DNA of 17,971 nt from Candidatus Lindowiibacteriota bacterium (lineage in GTDB: Bacteria > Lindowbacteria > 2-12-FULL-62-27), in contig JAHFCY010000036.1 of NCBI GenBank assembly GCA_023249255.1, positions 1 to 17,971 of the forward strand. Direction: 5' to 3'. The translations under genes were made by a program, and so were the position numbers. Positions 1 to 8,361 of this stretch are shown here, in pieces. Each line of letters starts with the position of its first letter. Within the stretch, counting starts at the first letter, position 1. Under the pieces are notes generated by a model. It ran no database searches. It was not told where the DNA came from and saw nothing but the letters and a program-made list of their open reading frames with translations.

Positions 1-30
1 GAATTCGCATTGATTGATGAAGGAATTTAA
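1..30 (+). other. Possible upstream fragment of ActB in another frame
   Basis: Read from base 1, this stretch gives the plausible residues EFALIDEGI and then a TAA at 28-30. The frame that carries ActB has a TGA at 11-13 and is open only after it. A one-base frame switch between about 13 and 27 would join the two into a continuous ActB (for example ...EFALIDE followed by EFNLPVP...). This is either the end of a broken or frameshifted ActB or an assembly error. Only nine codons are visible, so the evidence is thin. Confidence 0.3.
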
Positions 31-2158
31 TTTGCCCGTGCCGGCGGCGGACGCGCTGGACTCGTATCAAAACATTCAGAAACGGATCACGGTCATCGCG
101 GCTGACCTCGCGGCCGCCGCACGGAAAAATCGGGCGCTGGTCGTCTGCGGTCGGCGCCAGCCACCGGCGGTTCACGCGATAGTCCACGCGTTGAATGACG
201 CGCTAGGCGCGGTTGGGCATACGCTGACCTATACGCAGGCCCACGAAAGTCCGGCCGGGCAACTCGGGGATCTGGTCAAAGAGATGAAATTCGGCAAGGT
301 GACGGCTCTGGTGATGGCCGGCGTCAATCCGGCATATGACGCGCCGGCGGATTTCGCGTTTGCGGACGCGCTCAAATCCGTTCCCGAGACGATCCATCTC
401 GGGTTGCGTCTGGACGAGACCGGCCGACTCTCCAAGTGGCATCTGCCGATGTCTCATGATCTCGAATCGTGGGGCGACGCCCGCGCTCATGACGGCACGG
501 TCAGTTTGTTTCAGCCCCTGATTTTTCCGCTGTACGCGAGCAAGTCGGCGGTGGAATTTCTCTCGATATGGAATCAGTCTGCCGCGCCCGCTGATGCCGG
601 GACATCACCTGCGCCTTCTGCGGATACGGCGGCGGCGCCTCCTCCCGCGGCGCCCGCGCCTGATGTGCGACTGCTCCTGCAGACGTTCTGGTCCGCCCGA
701 ATTCCGAAACTGGCAAACGCCGCCGCATGGCGGAAAGTTGTCCATGACGGGATCATCGCGGAGTCGGCGTATCCGCTGATCCAGCCTGCGGTCCGTTCCG
801 GCGCAGTTGTCCAATCGATGGCCTCCGTGACGCCGGCGTCATCCGGCATCGAAATCGTTTTCGCTCCGGACGCGCGGGTCTATGACGGCCGGTTCGCCAA
901 TAACGCGTGGCTCCAGGAATGTCCCGACCCGATCACAAAAATCACGTGGGACAATCCCGCGCTGATCGGCACGGCAACCGCCGCGTCGCTCGGGATCGAG
1001 AACGAGGACGAAATTGAAATTACCAACGCCGGCCGAAGTCTCGTCATCGGCGTATGGATCGTTCCCGGAATTGCCGACAACTCGATCACCCTCACCTTGG
1101 GCGGCGGCCGCGCGAGCGCCGGGCAGGTCGGCGCCGGCGCGGGATTCAACACATACACGATTCGCGATTCGGCCGCACCGTATTTCGCCGCCGGCGGTTC
1201 GGTGCGAAAGACCGGCCGCAAGATTGCGATCGCGCGCGCGCAATCCCACGATTTGATGGAAGGCCGGCCGATTCTCCGGCACGGCACGCAGGAGGAGTAC
1301 CGGAAAAATCCGGAATTCGCCCGCGAGATGGTCAAGACGGAAAACATGGAGTCTCTGTTTGAAGAACGGAAATATGATCAGGGCAACCAGTGGGCGATGT
1401 CGATCGACTTGAGTCTCTGTACCGGCTGTAACGCCTGCGTCGTTGCGTGTCAATCGGAAAATAATGTCCCGGTGGTGGGCAAGGAACAAGTCATCATGAG
1501 CCGCGAGATGCAGTGGATGAGGATCGACCGATACGTCGAGGAAGTCGACGGCGATCCGGTGGCGATGTCCCAGCCGATGCCGTGCCAGCATTGCGAGAAC
1601 GCGCCGTGCGAGCAGGTTTGTCCCGCGGCGGCGACGTCTCACACGACCGAAGGACTGAACGACATCGTCTACAACCGCTGTATCGGCACCCGCTACTGCG
1701 AGAATAATTGCCCTTACAAAATCCGCCGGTTCAATTATTTCAACTGGACCGGATCGGACGACCTCATCCAGCGCGGGTTCATCAAAGAATTGATGGAACG
1801 GCGAATCTACCGCAATGATCCGAACGGAACGATCAAGATGGCCTACAACCCGGACGTGACCGTGCGCGGAAGAGGCGTCATGGAAAAATGCACGTTCTGC
1901 GTCCAGCGGCTCACCCGCGCGAAAATCGAAGCCAAGGCGCAGGGACGCGAGACGGTCGAAGACGGCGAGGCGGTCAGCGCGTGCGCGCAGGTTTGCCCGG
2001 CCGGCGCGATCGTTTTCGGAAACCAGAACGACCCGGCGAGCCGCGTCGCGAAACTCCGGAACCTCGACCGCGGATATGAAGTCCTCGGCGAACTCAACGT
2101 CCGGCCGCGCGTGACCTATCAGGCGCGCCTGCGGAACCCGAACCCGCAATGGGTCTGA
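17..2158 (+). CDS. actB: Alternative complex III iron-sulfur subunit ActB (N-terminus missing or split)
   Basis: ActB carries electrons inside ACIII, a periplasm-facing quinol oxidase that replaces cytochrome bc1. Full-length ActB is around 1000 residues; here 713 are readable. Residues 1 to about 195 and 225-400 match the later part of the molybdopterin-oxidoreductase-like region, which in ActB is not known to bind molybdenum. They are separated by an Ala/Pro-rich linker near 197-222. The C-terminal ferredoxin module has four cysteine groups: C468/471/474/478, C523/526/531/535, C555/561/565 (the three-Cys [12 protein letters not shown] form expected for a 3Fe-4S cluster) and C625/628/656/660. 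The TTG at 14 and ATG at 17 lie just after an in-frame TGA (11-13) and have no Shine-Dalgarno sequence, so neither looks like a natural start. The stop overlaps actC by 10 bases. Identity is near certain; intactness is not. Confidence 0.93.
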   Translation: MKEFNLPVPAADALDSYQNIQKRITVIAADLAAAARKNRALVVCGRRQPPAVHAIVHALNDALGAVGHTLTYTQAHESPAGQLGDLVKEMKFGKVTALVMAGVNPAYDAPADFAFADALKSVPETIHLGLRLDETGRLSKWHLPMSHDLESWGDARAHDGTVSLFQPLIFPLYASKSAVEFLSIWNQSAAPADAGTSPAPSADTAAAPPPAAPAPDVRLLLQTFWSARIPKLANAAAWRKVVHDGIIAESAYPLIQPAVRSGAVVQSMASVTPASSGIEIVFAPDARVYDGRFANNAWLQECPDPITKITWDNPALIGTATAASLGIENEDEIEITNAGRSLVIGVWIVPGIADNSITLTLGGGRASAGQVGAGAGFNTYTIRDSAAPYFAAGGSVRKTGRKIAIARAQSHDLMEGRPILRHGTQEEYRKNPEFAREMVKTENMESLFEERKYDQGNQWAMSIDLSLCTGCNACVVACQSENNVPVVGKEQVIMSREMQWMRIDRYVEEVDGDPVAMSQPMPCQHCENAPCEQVCPAAATSHTTEGLNDIVYNRCIGTRYCENNCPYKIRRFNYFNWTGSDDLIQRGFIKELMERRIYRNDPNGTIKMAYNPDVTVRGRGVMEKCTFCVQRLTRAKIEAKAQGRETVEDGEAVSACAQVCPAGAIVFGNQNDPASRVAKLRNLDRGYEVLGELNVRPRVTYQARLRNPNPQWV

Positions 2159-3534
2159 CCGCCGGCCATCCCGTGGAGGACGCGGTGACGCCCGCTCCGC
2201 TTGTGCTGGGCTCGAACGATTTCGGCAGCGTGACCGACCGCGTCTGCGAAATCAACGAATGGAAAACGCCCCGGGCGTGGTACGTGGCGTTCGGCATCGC
2301 GCTGACTTTGCTTGGCGTGCTCCTCGCGATGGTTTCCTACCTCGTGCTCGCGGGTCTGGGCGTTTGGGGTTTGAACATGCCGATCGCGTGGGGATTCGCG
2401 ATTGTGAATTTCGTGTTCTGGGTTGGCATCGCGCACGCGGGTACGCTCATCTCCGCCATCCTCTTCCTGTTCCGCCAGCACTGGCGGACGTCCATCAACC
2501 GGTGGGCGGAAGCGATGACGGTTTTCGCGGTCTGCTGCGCGGGACTGTTCCCCGGCATCCACGTCGGGCGGATGTGGCTGGCGTACTGGCTGTTTCCGAT
2601 TCCCAACCAGATGAAAATGTGGCCGAATTTCCGCAGTCCCCTGTTGTGGGACGTTTTCGCGGTTGGCACCTACGCGACGGTGTCGGTGATGTTCTGGTAC
2701 GTCGGCATGCTCCCCGACCTTTCGTCCCTGCGCGACCGGGCGAAAACAAAAATGCGCAAAATCCTCTACGGCGTATTCTCCCTCGGCTGGCGCGGGTCGG
2801 CGCGGCACTGGCATGTGTATGAACGCGCGTATCTCATCCTCGCCGCGCTGGCGACTCCGCTGGTTCTTTCAGTCCATTCGGTCGTGAGTTTCGATTTCGC
2901 GACGTCGGTCATTCCGGGCTGGCACACGACCATTTTTCCGCCTTATTTCGTCGCGGGCGCCATCTTCTCCGGATTCGGAATGGTGCTGACGCTCATCGTT
3001 CCATCGAGGACGATGTTCAAGCTTGAAGATTTCGTGACGAAGCGGCATCTCGAAAACATGTGCAAAATCATTCTCGCGACCGGGTCGATGGTCGGATACG
3101 CCTATCTCGTCGAGTTTTTCATCGCCTGGTACAGCGGCAACATGTACGAACGGTACACGTTCATCAACCGCGCGATGGGTCCGTACTGGTGGGCTTACTG
3201 GATCATGGTGACGTGCAACGTCATCACCCCGCAACTGTTCTGGTTCAAGAAGGTCCGCACGAATCTCGTCGGGATGTGGATCCTTTCGATTTTCGTGAAC
3301 ATCGGAATGTGGTTCGAACGGTTCGTCATCGTGGTCACGTCCCTGCACCGGGACTATCTGCCCGGTTCGTGGGACTACTACTCGCCGACGTGGGTGGACA
3401 TGATGACGCTGGTCGGCAGTTTCGGGCTGTTCTTCACGCTGTTTCTCCTGTTCATCCGGTTTATTCCGATCATCGCCGCGTCCGAAGTCAAAGGCGTCCT
3501 GCCGCAGGCGAAACCGCACGGAGGACATGAATGA
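2149..3534 (+). CDS. actC: Alternative complex III membrane subunit ActC (NrfD/PsrC family)
   Basis: This polytopic membrane protein is one of the two large integral subunits of ACIII and, with ActF, anchors the complex; the family is implicated in quinol binding on the periplasmic side. The 461 residues match the usual ActC length and show about ten hydrophobic segments. Family landmarks are visible: an N-terminal segment ending in [12 protein letters not shown]96 in [11 protein letters not shown], and H138 in [11 protein letters not shown]. The ATG lies 10 bases inside the end of actB and the stop overlaps the actD start as ATGA, so translation is probably coupled. The protein starts with about 17 residues of little conservation, so the exact start is slightly uncertain. 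The identity is secure. Confidence 0.95.
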   Translation: MGLTAGHPVEDAVTPAPLVLGSNDFGSVTDRVCEINEWKTPRAWYVAFGIALTLLGVLLAMVSYLVLAGLGVWGLNMPIAWGFAIVNFVFWVGIAHAGTLISAILFLFRQHWRTSINRWAEAMTVFAVCCAGLFPGIHVGRMWLAYWLFPIPNQMKMWPNFRSPLLWDVFAVGTYATVSVMFWYVGMLPDLSSLRDRAKTKMRKILYGVFSLGWRGSARHWHVYERAYLILAALATPLVLSVHSVVSFDFATSVIPGWHTTIFPPYFVAGAIFSGFGMVLTLIVPSRTMFKLEDFVTKRHLENMCKIILATGSMVGYAYLVEFFIAWYSGNMYERYTFINRAMGPYWWAYWIMVTCNVITPQLFWFKKVRTNLVGMWILSIFVNIGMWFERFVIVVTSLHRDYLPGSWDYYSPTWVDMMTLVGSFGLFFTLFLLFIRFIPIIAASEVKGVLPQAKPHGGHE

Positions 3535-4064
3535 GCGCGCCCGCGTGGGGCATCGTCGCGGTCTTTGAAACGCCCGCGGAGATTCTCCGCGCGGCGGAAG
3601 CGGTGCGCGACGCGGGGTACCGGCGGTTCGACGTGCACACGCCGTTTCCGGTCCATCACATGGATCGCGCGATGGGATTGCGCGATACGCGTCTGCCCTG
3701 GGTCATCCTCGGGATGGCCGTTCTCGGTTGCGCGACCGCGGTCGGCCTGCAGGGATGGGCGATGGGAAAAGGATATCCGTTTATCCTAAGCGGCAAACCT
3801 CTGTTCAGCCTGCCGGCGTTCGTGCCGATTATTTTCGAGCTTACCGTGTTGTTCGCCGCGTTCGGCGCGGTGTTCGGAATGCTGGCGTTCAACCGCCTGC
3901 CGGCGTTGTATCATCCGCTGTTCAAGAATCGGCCGTTTTCGAGAGTAGCGCGGGACGGATTTTTCATCGTCATCGAGTCGTCGGACGAAAAATTCAAAGC
4001 CGAGGACGTGCGCAAATTGTTCGAGTCGCTCGGCGCGAAAGAAATTGAGGACGTGCATGATTAA
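3531..4064 (+). CDS. actD: Alternative complex III subunit ActD (DUF3341)
   Basis: ActD is a small ACIII membrane subunit with no cofactor. The 177-residue protein has the DUF3341 layout: a soluble N-terminal part (1 to about 55), two transmembrane segments (about 57-77 and 95-118), and a soluble C-terminal part. The family signature near 39-50, [12 protein letters not shown], corresponds to the usual PFPVHGMD motif, with the Gly replaced by His. The ATG overlaps the actC stop in an ATGA, and the stop codon overlaps the actE start region. Length and position between ActC and ActE are typical of act operons. Confidence 0.93.
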   Translation: MSAPAWGIVAVFETPAEILRAAEAVRDAGYRRFDVHTPFPVHHMDRAMGLRDTRLPWVILGMAVLGCATAVGLQGWAMGKGYPFILSGKPLFSLPAFVPIIFELTVLFAAFGAVFGMLAFNRLPALYHPLFKNRPFSRVARDGFFIVIESSDEKFKAEDVRKLFESLGAKEIEDVHD

Positions 4065-4617
4065 GACCGCGCGCCGCGCCGCATGCTGGTTGTTGCCGGT
4101 CATCCTCGCCGGATGCATCTCGCCCAATCCGCCGGTGAATGTCGTGCCGGACATGGATTTCCAAATGAAGTTCCGAGCGCAGTCGACAAACGCGTTCTAC
4201 GCCGACAGCGCCGCCATGCGGATGCCGCCGCCGGGCACGGTCGCGTGGGGAACGCTCGAAGAGGATGACGCGTTTTACCGGGGGATCAGCGCGGACAGCC
4301 AATGGGTCGAAAAAATACCGGTGATGGTCGACGCCGACCTTCTCGCCCGCGGCCGCGACCGATTCAATATTTTCTGTTCTCCGTGCCATGACCGAGCCGG
4401 AACGGGCCAGGGCATCGTGGCCAAACGCGGCATCGTCCCGCCGCCGACGTTCCACCAGGCCCGGATCCGGAATTTCCGCGACGGGGAATTTTTCAATGTC
4501 ATCACGAATGGTGTTCGGTCCATGCCGCCGTACCGGAAACAAACCGCCCCGGCGGACCGATGGGCGATCGTCTCGTACGTCCGGGCTCTTCAAAAGAGCC
4601 GGTTGGGGGGGCCGTAG
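4057..4617 (+). CDS. actE: Alternative complex III mono-haem cytochrome c lipoprotein ActE
   Basis: ActE is a mono-haem cytochrome c of ACIII, held to the membrane by a lipid anchor and able to pass electrons to the oxidase side. The chosen ATG is preceded by GAGG seven bases upstream and gives [20 protein letters not shown], a lipoprotein signal with lipobox LAGC and acylated Cys20. A TTG 12 bases upstream would also be in frame but fits less well. The haem site is CSPCH (C107, C110, H111), and M156 in RSMPPY is the likely axial ligand. The segment around 42-65 (STNAFYADSAAMRMPPPGTV) is the family motif preceding the haem domain. Its 186 residues are normal length. It overlaps actD by 8 bases, and actF follows after one base. 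Confidence 0.93.
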   Translation: MIKTARRAACWLLPVILAGCISPNPPVNVVPDMDFQMKFRAQSTNAFYADSAAMRMPPPGTVAWGTLEEDDAFYRGISADSQWVEKIPVMVDADLLARGRDRFNIFCSPCHDRAGTGQGIVAKRGIVPPPTFHQARIRNFRDGEFFNVITNGVRSMPPYRKQTAPADRWAIVSYVRALQKSRLGGP

Positions 4618-4618
4618 G

Positions 4619-5794
4619 ATGCGAACCGCTCCGGTTGGCCTGCGGATCGGCGCGCCCGCGTTCGCGAAACCGGGCGCGATCGCGGCGTTCATCGCGGTCG
4701 GTTGTTCGGGCATGATTTTCGGAAGCGGACAATTTTTCGAATCGCTTCTCGTCGTGTTTGCATTCCTCGCGAGCATCTCGCTCGGCGCGCTCATTTTCGT
4801 GATGATCAACCACGTCGTCGGAACGACCTGGAGCATCGTCGTCCGCCGGTTGGCGGAACACCTGATGATGAATATCGTCTACGTCGCGGTGCTCGCCGTC
4901 CCGGTCATGTGCGGCATCCACCACCTGTACGATTGGAGCCATCCGGAACTCGTGACCGGCGACGCTGTCCTGACGTTCAAGGCGCCGTATCTGAACGTTC
5001 CATTCTTCATCGGCCGGACCGCATTCTACTTCATCGTCTGGTCGGCGCTGGCGATTGCGCTCTTCCGTCATTCGATCAAACAGGACGGGGACGGATCGAT
5101 CGGACACGTGGAGTCCATGGTGAAAATCAGCGCGCCGGGGATCGCGATTTACGCGCTGACGCAGACGTTCGCCGCGTTTGACTGGATCATGTCGGTCGAG
5201 CCGCACTGGTATTCGACGATATTCGGAATTTATTATTTCGCCGGGTCGTTCCTCGCGATCAACGCGTCATTGGCCGTCATCGTCATATATCTGCGTTCGC
5301 GGGGTTCGTTGAACGGCACGGTCACGGTCGAACATGATCACGATCTCGGAAAATATATTTTCGCCTTTGTCGTGTTCTGGACTTACATCGCCTTTTCGCA
5401 GTATATGCTCATCTGGTACGCAAACATTCCCGAGGAAACGGTCTGGTTCAGGGTCCGGTGGGACGGATCGTGGAAGTGGGTCAGCCTGGCGCTGGTGTTC
5501 GGGCATTTCGTGATTCCCTTTTTCGCTCTGATGTCGCGCTATATGAAACGCAATCCGCGTGTCCTGCTCGCCGGCGCGGTCTGGATGCTCGTCATGCATT
5601 ACGTGGATGTCTTCTGGCTGATCCGGCCCGCGTTCAGCCACGGCGCGGCGCGATTGGTCGCGGCGGATATGACCTCGGTCATCGGGTTCGGCGGCGCGTA
5701 CGTCGCATTATTTTTCCACCGGCTGGCCCGCTACCCGCTGGTTCCGGAAAAAGACCCGCGTCTTGCGGCGTCGGTCGCGTTCGAGAATCACTGA
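4619..5794 (+). CDS. actF: Alternative complex III membrane subunit ActF
   Basis: ActF is the second large membrane subunit of ACIII, related to ActC and lacking haem. The ATG at 4619 sits one base after the actE stop and is preceded by a G-rich stretch (4602-4611) that can serve as ribosome binding site. The frame is open further upstream, but that part overlaps actE and is not protein-like. The 391-residue product has about ten transmembrane segments and family motifs TFAAFDWIMSVEPHWYSTIF (183-202), YMLIWYANIPEET (262-274) and HYVDVFW (327-333). The C-terminus is soluble and short. The next gene starts one base after the stop, implying the cytochrome downstream is in the same operon. Confidence 0.94.
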   Translation: MRTAPVGLRIGAPAFAKPGAIAAFIAVGCSGMIFGSGQFFESLLVVFAFLASISLGALIFVMINHVVGTTWSIVVRRLAEHLMMNIVYVAVLAVPVMCGIHHLYDWSHPELVTGDAVLTFKAPYLNVPFFIGRTAFYFIVWSALAIALFRHSIKQDGDGSIGHVESMVKISAPGIAIYALTQTFAAFDWIMSVEPHWYSTIFGIYYFAGSFLAINASLAVIVIYLRSRGSLNGTVTVEHDHDLGKYIFAFVVFWTYIAFSQYMLIWYANIPEETVWFRVRWDGSWKWVSLALVFGHFVIPFFALMSRYMKRNPRVLLAGAVWMLVMHYVDVFWLIRPAFSHGAARLVAADMTSVIGFGGAYVALFFHRLARYPLVPEKDPRLAASVAFENH

Positions 5795-5795
5795 T

Positions 5796-6539
5796 ATGAA
5801 CATTCCTTCACGGATGATTCGCGCGGCGATCCTTCTTTTGGCTATTTTGCTGTGCGCGTCGGTTACACAGGCCGCGCCGTCCGACACCCCGCCTGTTTTG
5901 ACGACGGCGGAAGAACTCGCGGCGATTCACACGTACGAAGATTCATTGCTCGCCGGCTCGGGGAAGGGCGAGTCGATCGACCAGGCGATGAATCAGGTTG
6001 TGTCCGCGGGAAACACCGAACATGGCGCGGGATGGTGGACGGCCGGCGTGCCGATTCCTCAAATGCCGTCGAGTTCGTGGGACCGAAGCGTCCTGAACGG
6101 CCTCGACGCGATCGGCCGGGGTCGGGAAATTTTTCAACGGACCGGTTGTTACGTCTGTCACGGCCAAAACGGGCAAGGCGGCGTACCGAATTACAATTAC
6201 ATCAAAGACACCTATCCCCAACTATCGACGCTGGCCACTCGGATGTTCATCCGAGACCTCGAAACCCAAAAATCGGCGCTGGCCGTGCTGTCGTCAGGAC
6301 AGGGCCTCGACGAAGAAATCGACAGCGACGACATCAATATTCCGAAAGTGGTTTCAGCCCAGTACACGGCGGTCGTCAAAATCATCCAGAACGGCAATCC
6401 CGCGCAAATCAAGGAACCCTCGGGTCCGCCGCCCATGTTCATGCCGACGTGGGGACCGGTCCTCTCCCCGGCCGACATCCGCGATATTCTGGCTTATCTC
6501 ATCAGCCTCCCGAAATATCAGGCTGAAGATGATGAGTGA
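5796..6539 (+). CDS. Exported mono-haem cytochrome c in the act operon
   Basis: This is a 247-residue periplasmic c-type cytochrome. Residues 1-27 form a Sec signal peptide with a cleavage site after TQA or nearby. The only haem motif is CYVCH (C118, C121, H122), placed late, after about 90 residues of non-haem sequence. The axial Met is probably M214 or M216 in PPPMFMPTW. Between the haem site and that Met there is an acidic insertion (about 170-182), making the domain longer than a minimal class I cytochrome. It follows actF after a single base, so it probably receives electrons from ACIII and passes them to the oxidase encoded at 9785 onward; that partner assignment is inference. It is the last plus-strand gene before the minus-strand islet. 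Confidence 0.85.
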   Translation: MNIPSRMIRAAILLLAILLCASVTQAAPSDTPPVLTTAEELAAIHTYEDSLLAGSGKGESIDQAMNQVVSAGNTEHGAGWWTAGVPIPQMPSSSWDRSVLNGLDAIGRGREIFQRTGCYVCHGQNGQGGVPNYNYIKDTYPQLSTLATRMFIRDLETQKSALAVLSSGQGLDEEIDSDDINIPKVVSAQYTAVVKIIQNGNPAQIKEPSGPPPMFMPTWGPVLSPADIRDILAYLISLPKYQAEDDE

Positions 6540-6635
6540 GAAAAGTCCGAAAGGCCAAATCGGGCGCGCATAAACTTCTCATGTGCGTCGTCAATTGGGG
6601 TACCTCTGCTCGTGGAGTTCCTTGTGTATTCTGCT

Positions 6636-6815
6636 TCACTCATTTGCGTATCGCTCTCTTGCCTCGTGGATTTCCAAGTCTTTGCGTCGTTGTTTTAACT
6701 TCTCGATGCGATTGATCGTACGCGCGCGTTCTTCCGGCAGAACAGAAAACAACCGGCCGGCAAGTTTCTTAATCTTCTTGTCCAGACTCATCAGATAACC
6801 ATCAACGGGGTTCAT
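6636..6815 (-). CDS. Small basic helical protein, 59 aa, unknown function
   Basis: The ATG at 6815 is preceded by AAGGAG nine bases upstream, a strong Shine-Dalgarno sequence. The product begins MNPVDGYLMSLDKKIKKLAG and ends at a TGA at 6636-6638. It has no Cys or Trp, is rich in Lys, Arg and Glu (about 31-58), and looks fully helical, with a possible short coiled coil in INRIEKLKQRRKDLEIHEA. The start lies 28 bases after the stop of the 189-residue membrane protein, so it is probably the last gene of that minus-strand unit. I recognise no family. It could be a cytoplasmic partner of the membrane protein or an unrelated accessory gene. The opposite strand also has an open frame here, but with an unlikely composition. 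Confidence 0.6.
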   Translation of the reverse strand: MNPVDGYLMSLDKKIKKLAGRLFSVLPEERARTINRIEKLKQRRKDLEIHEARERYANE

Positions 6816-6843
6816 TTATCCCATCTCCTTGATTCCTCTGACA

Positions 6844-7413
6844 TTACCACACAAAAACTTTTAACAGGATCAACAGTATTGTCGCGATGGTGTACAACAC
6901 CAACGAATCATATTCTTTTCTAATCTGTTGATCTACGGCTTCACGTTTGGCAATGAAGGTTGAATCAGTTCCTGCGTTTTTATCTGACAGTACCCTTAAA
7001 AATGACATCAATTCATCGATATGGGTTTTTCTACTGCTTCGAATAGCCACACCATCTCCTCTTTTTAATACCAATATTATCGGATCAACCAGCGGCGTCG
7101 GTTTGATATAGGCATAAATTATTTCCGCCAGAGGTACAGCAACGGTTTTGTTTAACAATCTTTTAATGACGAGATGTTTTTCGTCGATTATGATTGTTTC
7201 TGTGACATAATCGTTTATGAATTTTATTCCCCATACAAACATAAATAATGCACCAGCCGAAAAAAACAATGTAATAACGTCACCGACAATCCGATAACTT
7301 TCTAATTGGTAACTAAATTTATTTAATCCAAACAGTAATAAAACCGAACCGAGGAAGTAAAAGAATATAAAATATAACGCAATAAAATTTAGTTTAGATG
7401 AATATTTCTTCAT
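6844..7413 (-). CDS. Three-segment membrane protein with a PH-like core, unknown function
   Basis: This is a 189-residue membrane protein. Hydrophobic segments lie at about 9-30, 43-66 and 171-188. The stretch between about 72 and 145 has the alternating strand pattern followed by a helix (DELMSFLRVL) that resembles bacterial PH (bPH) domains; this fold assignment is from pattern only. The DNA is strikingly A+T-rich: two 60-base lines counted by hand are about 38% and 28% G+C, against about 65% in the ActC gene. Lys, Ile and Phe are abundant. The ATG lies four bases after the stop of the Gly-rich peptide gene upstream, and a 59-residue gene follows. It could be an immunity or stress membrane protein acquired by transfer; no function can be given. 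Confidence 0.75.
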   Translation of the reverse strand: MKKYSSKLNFIALYFIFFYFLGSVLLLFGLNKFSYQLESYRIVGDVITLFFSAGALFMFVWGIKFINDYVTETIIIDEKHLVIKRLLNKTVAVPLAEIIYAYIKPTPLVDPIILVLKRGDGVAIRSSRKTHIDELMSFLRVLSDKNAGTDSTFIAKREAVDQQIRKEYDSLVLYTIATILLILLKVFVW

Positions 7414-7417
7414 AAAT

Positions 7418-7633
7418 TTAGAAATTTACAATGAATTCGGCCAGTGCGTCGAACGCACCTGCCTGTTCGGCCACATACGTAACTACAGCGGTACCCAAGA
7501 TTAAAAATCCGACTCCCCCAGTTCCAAGACCGAAGGCGGTCGCTCCAGCGCCGGCGGTTCCAAGTAAATTAATAGCAGCCACTTCACTACCGGTTGAGAC
7601 CAAACCGGCTGCCCCTTTTCCAAATTTGCCCAA
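7418..7633 (-). CDS. Gly/Ala-rich hydrophobic peptide, about 71 aa, possible toxin tail or membrane-active peptide
   Basis: The frame encodes up to 71 residues from a TTG start, dominated by Gly, Ala, Val and Leu, with a long hydrophobic stretch at about 17-55 (for example GTAGAGATAFGLGTGGVGFL) and an acidic end, AFDALAEFIVNF. It has no clear ribosome binding site at the TTG; a second TTG at residue 11 has AAGGGG upstream, and the frame stays open back to about 7699. The gene may therefore be a short peptide or the remnant C-terminus of a longer protein. Gly/Ala-rich hydrophobic tails like this occur in some bacteriocins and polymorphic-toxin C-termini, which is only a resemblance. The stop lies four bases before the 189-residue membrane protein, suggesting a coupled pair. 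Confidence 0.5.
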   Translation of the reverse strand: MGKFGKGAAGLVSTGSEVAAINLLGTAGAGATAFGLGTGGVGFLILGTAVVTYVAEQAGAFDALAEFIVNF

Positions 7634-7768
7634 GTTGTCTGTTCTGATTCCTTGAACAACATTGTATAGGATGCTTGTGTAAATGGGGACGGTTCTAATT
7701 TATCTCTCTTGAATCCGGCGCGAAATGTAACCGGCCGGTCAACGGCGGAAATCACGTTTGGGCGGCGA

Positions 7769-8104
7769 TCAGTCCGGAACAACGAAAGGCCACGGGTCAC
7801 CGGTACGTATGCGGGACCAGTCGGTTTCTTCAAAATGTTCCATAAATATCGGTATGAAAGCTTTGGCCTTGCCCTGTTGTATGGTCACAAGCACTATTTT
7901 TGTCTGTTGTTGCTTTTTGAATCTTCTTGAAAATTCGGCGTCTCTCGTGAAGAGAATGTCAAATTTTCCTTCGGTATGTTTTTGGACCAAACCGTTGTCT
8001 ATTCCCTTTTTGTGCAGGGAATTTATGGATTCAACGGTATGTCCATTCTTTCGGAGTACGTTCACCAATCCTTCGGGCATGTTTTCGTCCAGGAAGATAT
8101 TCAA
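7769..8104 (-). CDS. DUF5615 PIN-like protein, putative toxin
   Basis: The 111-residue product matches the DUF5615 family, small PIN-like (Mut7-C-like) proteins regarded as nuclease-type toxins of toxin-antitoxin-like pairs. Visible landmarks are the N-terminal IFLDENMP with D6 and E7, GIDNGLV with D36, and LFTRDAEF with T53-R54-D55, which together provide the acidic residues expected at a metal-binding site. The start is TTG in a TTGA overlap with the stop of the upstream DUF433 gene, so the two are translationally coupled in the antitoxin-first order. The C-terminal tail of about 35 residues reaches a little beyond the core. Nuclease activity is inferred from the fold; the sequence does not show it directly. 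Confidence 0.85.
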   Translation of the reverse strand: MNIFLDENMPEGLVNVLRKNGHTVESINSLHKKGIDNGLVQKHTEGKFDILFTRDAEFSRRFKKQQQTKIVLVTIQQGKAKAFIPIFMEHFEETDWSRIRTGDPWPFVVPD

Positions 8105-8361
8105 CGGCCGGCGAGTTGGGGGATTCGACCTGTTTTTCCATCGAAAGACTCTTTGAGTTCCTGCAGGGCGCCCAGAACGGACCGCTTGTCCAGACTCGGA
8201 TAATCGGTGACGATTTCATCAACCGTCATGCCTTGGGAGAGCATATCCAGGAGAAAAACAAGGGAGATTCTCGTTCCTTTAATTCTCGGCTTGCCGCCGA
8301 TGTGCGTACTATCCCGAACAATCCATTGTGTTTGACCGCGCTGTTGAGGACCCCGTTTCAT
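8101..8361 (-). CDS. DUF433 protein, putative antitoxin
   Basis: This is an 86-residue protein of the DUF433 family, small helix-turn-helix proteins that usually accompany DUF5615. The core signature is visible: HIGGKPRIKGTRISL (20-34), then LDMLSQGMTVDEIVTDYPSL (38-57), which aligns with the usual gGkPvirGTRi...lla.G.s.eeI...yP.L pattern. The ATG at 8361 has GGAGG 14 bases upstream, a long but usable spacing. The first 16 residues are basic and not conserved. As antitoxin it would bind its partner and perhaps its own promoter, which would lie in 8362-8473; that part is inference. Confidence 0.85.
   Translation of the reverse strand: MKRGPQQRGQTQWIVRDSTHIGGKPRIKGTRISLVFLLDMLSQGMTVDEIVTDYPSLDKRSVLGALQELKESFDGKTGRIPQLAGR

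Noticed and set aside
839-2149. Long minus-strand open frame antisense to ActB
   Set aside because: Typical antisense shadow of a G+C-rich gene; Arg/His/Asp-rich translation with no family features.
6540-6600. Stem formed by the TGAGAA...TTCTCA repeats after the mono-haem cytochrome gene, as a terminator
   Set aside because: The arms match imperfectly, the loop is long and there is no T-run.
6583-6798. 71-residue plus-strand frame after the cytochrome gene
   Set aside because: It is the complement of the better supported 59-residue minus-strand gene, with an unlikely Ser/Arg-rich composition and no ribosome binding site.
7501-7833. 110-residue minus-strand frame overlapping the Gly-rich peptide and the DUF5615 gene
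   Set aside because: Its composition is not protein-like and it overlaps the well supported DUF5615 gene in another frame.
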